Assembly: GCA_029817715.1 (NCBI GenBank) | Contig: JARUPY010000190.1 | Span: 4,774,001 to 4,838,000, forward strand | Direction of reading: 5' to 3' | Origin: Melastoma dodecandrum | Taxonomy: Eukaryota; Streptophyta; Magnoliopsida; Myrtales; Melastomataceae | DNA: 64,000 nt | Shown: positions 58,000 to 64,000 of the stretch, in pieces | Layout: the number at the start of each line of letters is the position of its first letter | Numbering within the stretch: the stretch's first letter is position 1 | Notes under the pieces: generated by a model | The model's input: the letters and a program-made list of their open reading frames with translations, nothing else | Database searches by the model: none | What the model was told of the DNA's origin: nothing | Translations under genes and position numbers: made by a program

Positions 58000-59177
58000 C
58001 CGTCTGAGGGGCCCAATGACCCGGTTTTAGCTTAATCCGTTTTTATTGGAAAAGCCAGTCGAAAATTGCATTTGCCTTATTTACGTCGAAAGAATACTTT
58101 CATTATTCGCTACATTTCTAAGATGCCTGGGCTGGTCCGTGGGGACCGACCCACCAGGCAGGCGCCTCCCCTATGCCTCTGCAGCTTGGGCTTTCCGTCG
58201 GCCCTTGATTTATGGCCTGGAGGCCCACAACCAGCGCAGACGCAGGCCTTTTGGATGAGCTTGCCCTTGCTGATGTCATTAATTTTACCCTTGTTATTTT
58301 CGCAAAAGTAATATAAAAACAAAATGTTTCCAATTTTAAGTAAAAGCCAAAATTCTTTTAAATTTTTATACAAAGAAGAAAAAACTCGATCCTTATCTTA
58401 AAATGTTCATTCAATTATTAAAAAAAAATCTGGGTCTACGATAGAATACATGAAATCCGTGATAATCGAGTAAAGTAAAGAGAGTGAAATTAAGAAAATT
58501 TATTATTGTTTTTTAGACGAAACGGGACTGGGGACACGTGTAAATCACATGATTCATTGGAACTTTCGGCGGGTGTCGTCGAAATAATAATTGTCAGTCA
58601 TGCAATCAAAACCTGCGACGTCGTGTTAAGACGATGAGGATGATGATGTTTGTTTGAGCAGGCAATTCCTCTTACAATCTCGGAGGTGTGTTGTCTGTCC
58701 TCCGCACGGCCCGCCCACCTCTCTCTTTCTTTCTTTCTCCTATTTTGGTTTTCTCTCCACTTCCCTATTTCCGGACCACCCCCCTCTCCCTTCTCAGGGG
58801 CAGAAAAATTTTAGAGAAGAAAGAGGAAAGAACCGCAACGAAACGATCGAAACCTTAAGAGTCCTTCTTTTCCCCGTTACGTGTTGACCGTTGCTGTTGT
58901 CGCCGTCGTGCTCGAGCTGCGGAGGATCGTCTGGCTTCGAAGTTCTAGCTGGCACGGCGAGGTTTCTTGCGTCTTGTTTCTCGGTTCGAAGAACGTCCGA
59001 CGAGTCGAGTCGTTTTAGACTTGAAGCGAAACGTAAGATGGATTTTCTTCTTCTTCTTCTTTCTCTTTGTTGTCGGAGGTTTTTTTTTTGTTGCCTTGTT
59101 TCCATTAATTTTGAGGCAGAATCTTTTGCGTGTTGATTATATGCAGGGTTTGTTGGATATGGACGCACCCTTTTTAG
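58000..59177 (+). promoter_or_regulatory. 5' region of the CDK-like gene: leader-like exon with splice donor
   Basis: After shared repeat sequence (to 58399), 58400-59177 is unique to unit II. 58690-58800 is CT-rich. 58800-59030 is GC-richer, with AACGTAAG at about 59030-59037 as a possible donor. No kinase N-lobe (glycine loop, VAIK lysine) is found before the next exon at 59178. Confidence 0.4.
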
Positions 59178-60844
59178 GTGAAATGCTACATGCGTCAACT
59201 GTTGTCGGGATTGGAGCATTGCCACAGCCATCACGTACTTCACCGCGACATTAAAGGGTCAAACCTTCTGATTGATAATGAAGGAATTCTAAAGATTGCT
59301 GATTTTGGCCTAGCCTCATTTTTTGATCCTGAAAATAAGCATCCGATGACAAGCCGAGTGGTTACTTTGTGGTACCGAGCCCCGGAGCTTCTGCTTGGTT
59401 CGACAGATTATGGAGTGGGCATTGATCTGTGGGGTGCCGGGTGCATTCTGGCTGAACTATTTGCTGGAAGGCCTATACTGCCAGGTCGTACCGAGGTTGG
59501 TTATATAATTTGGTTCCTGCTTTGAGTTCTGGTAAATAACCAATGAAATAGATTCTCCGGGTGATGATTACTGGAGGAAATTTAAGTTACTGAATACGAC
59601 CTTATACAAGCCTAAAGAGCCTTCCAAACGATGTGTAAGGAGTAAATTTAAGGACTTCCCTCCCTCGTCTCTACCACTTATCGATACCCTTCTTGCAATT
59701 GATCCAGAAGAACGCGGGACAGCTACAGCGGCATTACAGAGCGAAGTGAGTAATTCTTACTCAGAATATCCTTGATTGTGTCTGCTGTTCTAACTTCTAA
59801 GGATGATGTTATGATGTTTATCAGAGTCCTCAAAAAAAAAAAAAAAAAAAACACTTGCTGTATATTTGTACTTTCCTCTTGGTTTTACCTATGAATTTGA
59901 AGGAGAAAAATCTTATTATCCCCTTCCAAAATGCAGTTCTTCACCACAGAACCTTTTGCCTGTGAACCTTCTAGCCTCCCACACTATCCCCCTTGCAAGG
60001 AAATTGATGCCAGACTCCATGACCGTGAAGCGAGAAGGTTTTCGATCGCTCTTGATATTTTTCATCTCCATGCTGAACCCCGTACATGAGCATTGTGTAG
60101 GATTTGAGGATCTGTGTAATGAAAGTTTGACAAAAATAATGAGTATATTTGTTATTTATAGGCTGCAAGCAGCTGACAAAGTCCAAGGTGATAACAAGAA
60201 GACACTGAGGACGCGGGATCGGGCTGTCAGAGCCTTCCCTGCTTCGGAAGCCAATGCTGAGGTTCAAGCCAATATTGATGTAGGCGCTCGTGTTGTCTCT
60301 TGTTTCCTTTCTCACATGAACATTTGTTTAGTTCTTTGTTTCTATTTAAACAAGCCTCTCCCCCTAGTCTGAAATGTAGAAAAGTAACTGAAGCATGCTC
60401 GGCGTAATCACGCATGAGGATTTGATGAGTTTTTTTTATTGAATAGTGAATTTGTGCTTAAGCATCTGTTCTTCTGTTGGACAGAGACGACGAATGATTT
60501 ACAAGGTGAATCCCAAAAGTACGAGCGAGAAATTTCCTCCACCACACCAGGATGGCGGAGTCGGCATTCCTGTTGGAGTTTTACAACGACTTGGTCCGAC
60601 CACTGTTATGCACGATAATTCCCGCACTTCCACTTCCTTTACTTGTTCTAATAACTCGTCAGAAATATGGTCTGGGCCCCTGGCTGATAATTCTGCGGAT
60701 GTTCTTAAACGGAAGAAGAAGAAAGCGGTTTGGGGCAGCGGCAATGGGGACAGAGCATTAGGTTCGTCTGTCTTTTCCGTAGGAACCTACAAGGGAAAAC
60801 TCGGTGATCATAGTCACGTTAAGGAAATTAGAAGTTTTGCGTAA
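59178..60844 (+). pseudogene. CDK-like serine/threonine kinase (At1g54610-like), N-lobe missing
   Basis: Family members are nuclear or membrane-linked CDK relatives. Exons: 59178-59495 (VKCYMRQLLSGLEHCH, HRDIKGSN, ADFGLASFF, VVTLWYRAPELLLG, DLWGAGCILAELFAGRPILPGRTE), 59551-59745 (DDYWRKFK ... PPSSLPLIDTLLAIDPEERGTA), 59937-60037, 60162-60279 and 60485-60844 (family tail with EKFPPPHQDG). Catalytic HRD and DFG are intact. Missing are the N-lobe with the ATP-anchoring lysine and about a dozen residues between GRTE and the next exon (normally EQLHKIFKLCG), where 59496-59550 has no good acceptor in phase. It therefore cannot be an active kinase as read. Confidence 0.8.
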
Positions 60845-61000
60845 GACGAGATTCGCACCTTGTGGAGAAAGGATTCAATTCAGGTGCAACTATCTCCTTG
60901 TCGATAATTTTGTTCCTCTAGATATGGGAGAAGCATCCTCGGTCATCTCGCTGTAAATGCCTTTGACGGATGTGAAATCTCCTTGTGCATGAGTTGCAGA

Positions 61001-62960
61001 AAGATGTATAGAGATAAATTTCAGTTTCGGTATTTCAGTAGCATTGGTTACTTATCTGCATGCTGCCGAGGTGTTTATTGACAACCCAACTGATCAAAAC
61101 GGAGAGGGGTTTTGGTCCGTCGACTTACTTTGAGGAGCGAAAGCAATGAACTCGTGATTGTCCTTGGACGGCTTCCGTCGCCGTTTCTGGGTTGCCTTGA
61201 AACGGTTACATTAGCCCATACTACGTTTACAGTTGTTTGTTAGGGACTTTAAATTGGGAGGCATGGAATGGTAGATTGGTGTCATTGAACAACTGCAGCA
61301 GCACGTGAAACATATTGAATCGTCAATGATCAGTCTCCTGGCGATTGCGAGCTCAAAGACTTACAGGTGGGTAGATAGCTGAAAGTATCCCTCTGTAGCT
61401 TTCCTCTAATTCTTTATAAGATCTGTTCTTCGGTGGCATTAAACTCTCCAGTAATCTCTGCAGCAGCCGTTTCTCCGGTGATTTTGTGCAGGAGAGGTTT
61501 CAGTCCGGTGAAGCATGGGACCTGGAGGACCTGGAGGGCCGCCCCGTTGGGGTCCCACTCCGCCCGGGCCCCCTGGACCGTTCGGAGGAATCTGCAATGT
61601 GATCGGCTCTTGGTAAGTAAAAGCTGCTTCGTTGGAGTTTTGTAGTTGAACCAACTTCCTGGCATAGTTTGCTCGCGCTTCATGTCCTAATGTCCCAATT
61701 CCGTGGTGGTTACTCGCATTGCAGTTTGAGCTTCATTTGCTGTTGCTGGTTGATACAAGATTGCTTCGGAGGGCCTCCCGGACCACCTGGACCATTTGGA
61801 CCTCCGCCTCCATGATTGTTCATGTTTCTGGACCTCGTAATTTTTGGTGTAATGATAATATAATACCACGGCGAGCCTTCAATGGATTCACCATGCAATG
61901 CGTGCTGTAATAAGAACGAAAGTTCATCTGGATGGGACACTTTTTTAAGTATTATTTGAGCTCGAGATCACTTTTTTTTTAATGTCAAACAATGTCTTTT
62001 TCAAAACCGAGCTTAAATAAATCGGACATTAGAAACACACGATAAAAGCCTCCCTTTTCTTTGTAATGCATGCGATTTAGTAATCCCTAATTCCCGAACC
62101 CTAACGAATCTCTATAATTTTTCTAACTTGAACTTAAAATAAGTTAGTGGCGACTCCGATATTTTCAAAATTCGAAGCCTTATCATCAGGGGAGGATATT
62201 CATTTTAAATGGAACCGGAAACGGGATCACCCGCGACAAGAAGCTGGTGGAGCTGTCATGGCACTACACCAAGATGATGCAAGGTATACTGATTCTCTCT
62301 ACTGCCTATCTCGTCGTGGACAATCAAAGTGTTGGGCCAAAAATTGGAAGACATTTTTCAAGTCGCGAACTCATGATAAAAAACTAAAACATTTTATTGA
62401 ACATGGAATACATTCTTTAAATCTAAACAATGTTTCATGCAGACAATTTAAAATATTCTTGTTTTTTATTAGCCAAATTGAAATGCTGGGAATTTATTAT
62501 CCAAAAGCATTATATTTTTAGTACTCCAAATTCATTTTAATCCCCATATTGTCATAGTCCTTCAAATTTAGAAGAAATTATTTTTCTTTGTCAGTAATTT
62601 CTTTTAAAATCTATTCCAAAAAATAGAGTTGAAAGAGTTATTATCGTCTTATCTCATGTTGTACAACAACCAACGCCAACTGTTTTAAAGCTCGAACTAG
62701 TAAGTAAAAGTGTGACATACTATATATTTTCAATTTCAACATCTCCTACCATAGTTGAATTCAACTTTGTCAGTGTTAACCGTAAAGTTTAATGTCTACT
62801 ATTCTACTAATTGAAATAGAAAATTTTTATTGATTTTACCAATTACCAATATATATATATATATTCAAATTGCTATTTATTTATTTATTTATCAAATATA
62901 ATTTCTTATTTATCTCGACATTTAAAGCCTTCTCCATCATGATATAAGATAAAATATTGT
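61001..62960. repeat. segmental repeat, copy C
   Basis: Third copy of the 7949-9876 sequence, continuous with CDK-like exons on the left and the CNL fragment on the right, as in copy B. 61945-63541 is AT-rich and non-coding. Confidence 0.85.
61414..61940 (-). CDS. unrecognised Gly/Pro-rich ORF, copy C
   Basis: As in copy B with the QQQQ stretch, but a changed base (near 61689) introduces a stop in one frame, splitting it into 61414-61683 and 61687-61869. The 61710-61940 frame holds MSHPDELSFLLQHALHGESIEG and the Gly/Pro block. The break argues against the long frame being a required protein. Confidence 0.2.
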
Positions 62961-63541
62961 CCCAAACTTTGATGTTATTTTAATCTTTTAGTTAAATATT
63001 TGAATAAATAAACTATAGTTGCGTGTTAATCCTCTAAGTTTTATACACGAAAGTAGTGTAAATTTATACGTAGATTAGGGTAATAGTCTATTAACTTTTT
63101 TTTTTCTATTCACCCAATGGCTTGACCCTCACTATAACCACAAGAGCTAGTTTCTTTAGGTTTGATAGAATTAATGGTCAATGAATAATAAATAACTGTG
63201 AATTGATTATTATGTAATTCAATCTCGTAATTTCAACCCCAAGCATGTGTGAACACATCCTATTATAACACAACAATGTCCTCTTTAGGTTTGCTACACA
63301 GGAGATAACTAAAAGTAATTTTATTATTGAATAATATTTATAATATTTTAAAATTAAACATGGATATACTCTTTCCGACATTACAACCTTCTAGTCTTTA
63401 TCCATGTTCTATGTCTATGTAAGAAATTAATTTTTCCAAAATTTAAATTTTATATTTATTTCATCATTTGGTTGATCATTGTTTTGTATTAATATAGATA
63501 ATTTAAGATTTTTTAATTTTAATCAAGCCAACCAAATATGA

Positions 63542-64000
63542 AAATTTTATGGTAAGAATAAGAGGAGGGTGCCGACTTTCTTACCAGGAAGATTGTCGCC
63601 TGCTGAACGGTGGCGCAAGGTGTACGGGGAGTCGAGGGGAAGTGGAAGCCGCAGAGATGATGAGGATGAGATGAAGTTGTCAACAACGACGACGACAGGG
63701 GCGCCAGTGTCCAACTCAGAAATGCCACTCATCGTTGGCCGGGATGATGAAACCAAAATCCTCACTGATCAGTTGAAAAAAGACTTCTTGGGACTTCGAG
63801 TGATTTCAGTTACCGGGGAGGAAGGCATTGGGAAAACAGCATTAGTGCGCAGCGTGTATGACCGCTCTGAGACCGAGCATAGCTTCAGCTGCCGAGCTTG
63901 GATCTCCAGTTCCGAAAGCATGACCCATCAGCACATGTTGGTGGAGTTGATCAAGCAGAGTCCAGAACTGGTGCTGAAGAACTTGGATCGCATGGGGATC
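63542..64000 (+). CDS. CC-NB-ARC (CNL) gene start, copy II, cut by window edge
   Basis: The open frame after TGA 63539-63541 has the same P-loop GEEGIGKTALV as copy I, with a few substitutions (SESMTHQHMLVEL for SETITQQHMLMEL). It remains open at the last base, before the kinase 2 position. Whether a full NB-ARC-LRR follows outside the window cannot be seen. It lacks an ATG and a coiled-coil domain at its start, so an upstream exon or 5' truncation is likely. Confidence 0.7.

Larger units (their letters stand above)
46077..64000. repeat. immune-receptor cassette, unit II, runs off the window
   Basis: Begins at ATAAGAGAATAGGGG as unit I does at 18243 and stays colinear to the last base. The left flanks differ, so 18243/46077 is a breakpoint of the duplication. 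Unit II keeps the CDK kinase exons but lacks the 8.2 kb block and part of the TNL fragment. Confidence 0.9.

Overview
This window is nuclear DNA from a flowering plant, most likely a eudicot. The evidence is spliced genes with GT-AG introns, TIR-NB-LRR resistance genes, Ty1/copia and Ty3/gypsy retrotransposons, a Mutator-like inverted-repeat element and AT-rich intergenic DNA. The style of the TNL proteins (flax-L6-like TIR and LRR) would fit a Myrtales species such as pomegranate or a eucalypt relative. That is family-level inference, not an identification.

Layout. 1-7948 is the 3' part of a Sirevirus-type copia element: pol with two frameshifts, a broken post-pol ORF, a cluster of polypurine tracts and a 2.2 kb 3' LTR full of short repeats. 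It sits inside the first, partial copy of a segment (7949-9876) that recurs at about 41.16 and 61.0 kb. 9877-18242 is single-copy DNA. It carries the best-preserved ordinary gene of the window, an NPH3/BTB-domain gene in four exons (14019-16305), and a 1.34 kb Mutator-like element (16509-17851) holding a second, nested inverted-repeat element.

From 18243 the window is a large direct duplication of a composite immune-receptor cassette: unit I is 18243-44322 and unit II is 46077-64000, running off the edge. Each unit carries, in order: an RLP-type LRR pseudogene (+), a small unrecognised ORF (-), a broken TNL LRR fragment (-), a four-exon TNL gene (-), an orphan LRR fragment (-), a repeat-rich tract with Ty3/gypsy gag-protease remnants (-), C-terminal exons of a CDK-like kinase of the At1g54610 type (+), a Gly/Pro-rich ORF (-), AT-rich DNA, and the start of a CC-less CNL NB-ARC gene (+). 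Unit I alone holds about 8.2 kb (31516-39680) with a PP2-like gene, a methyltransferase scrap and an LRR receptor-kinase pseudogene. Unit II alone keeps the kinase-domain exons of the CDK-like gene. A gypsy remnant lies between the units (44323-45870).

Nearly every immune-receptor copy is damaged, but differently. TNL copy I reads through TIR and NB-ARC and then meets a nonsense codon in the LRR exon. TNL copy II has an uninterrupted LRR exon but a 1-base loss in a C-run inside NB-ARC. The RLP copies share stop codons, so they were dead before the duplication. No prokaryotic-type system, CRISPR array or RNA gene was seen. The most interesting content is the history of the cassette and its complementary lesions.
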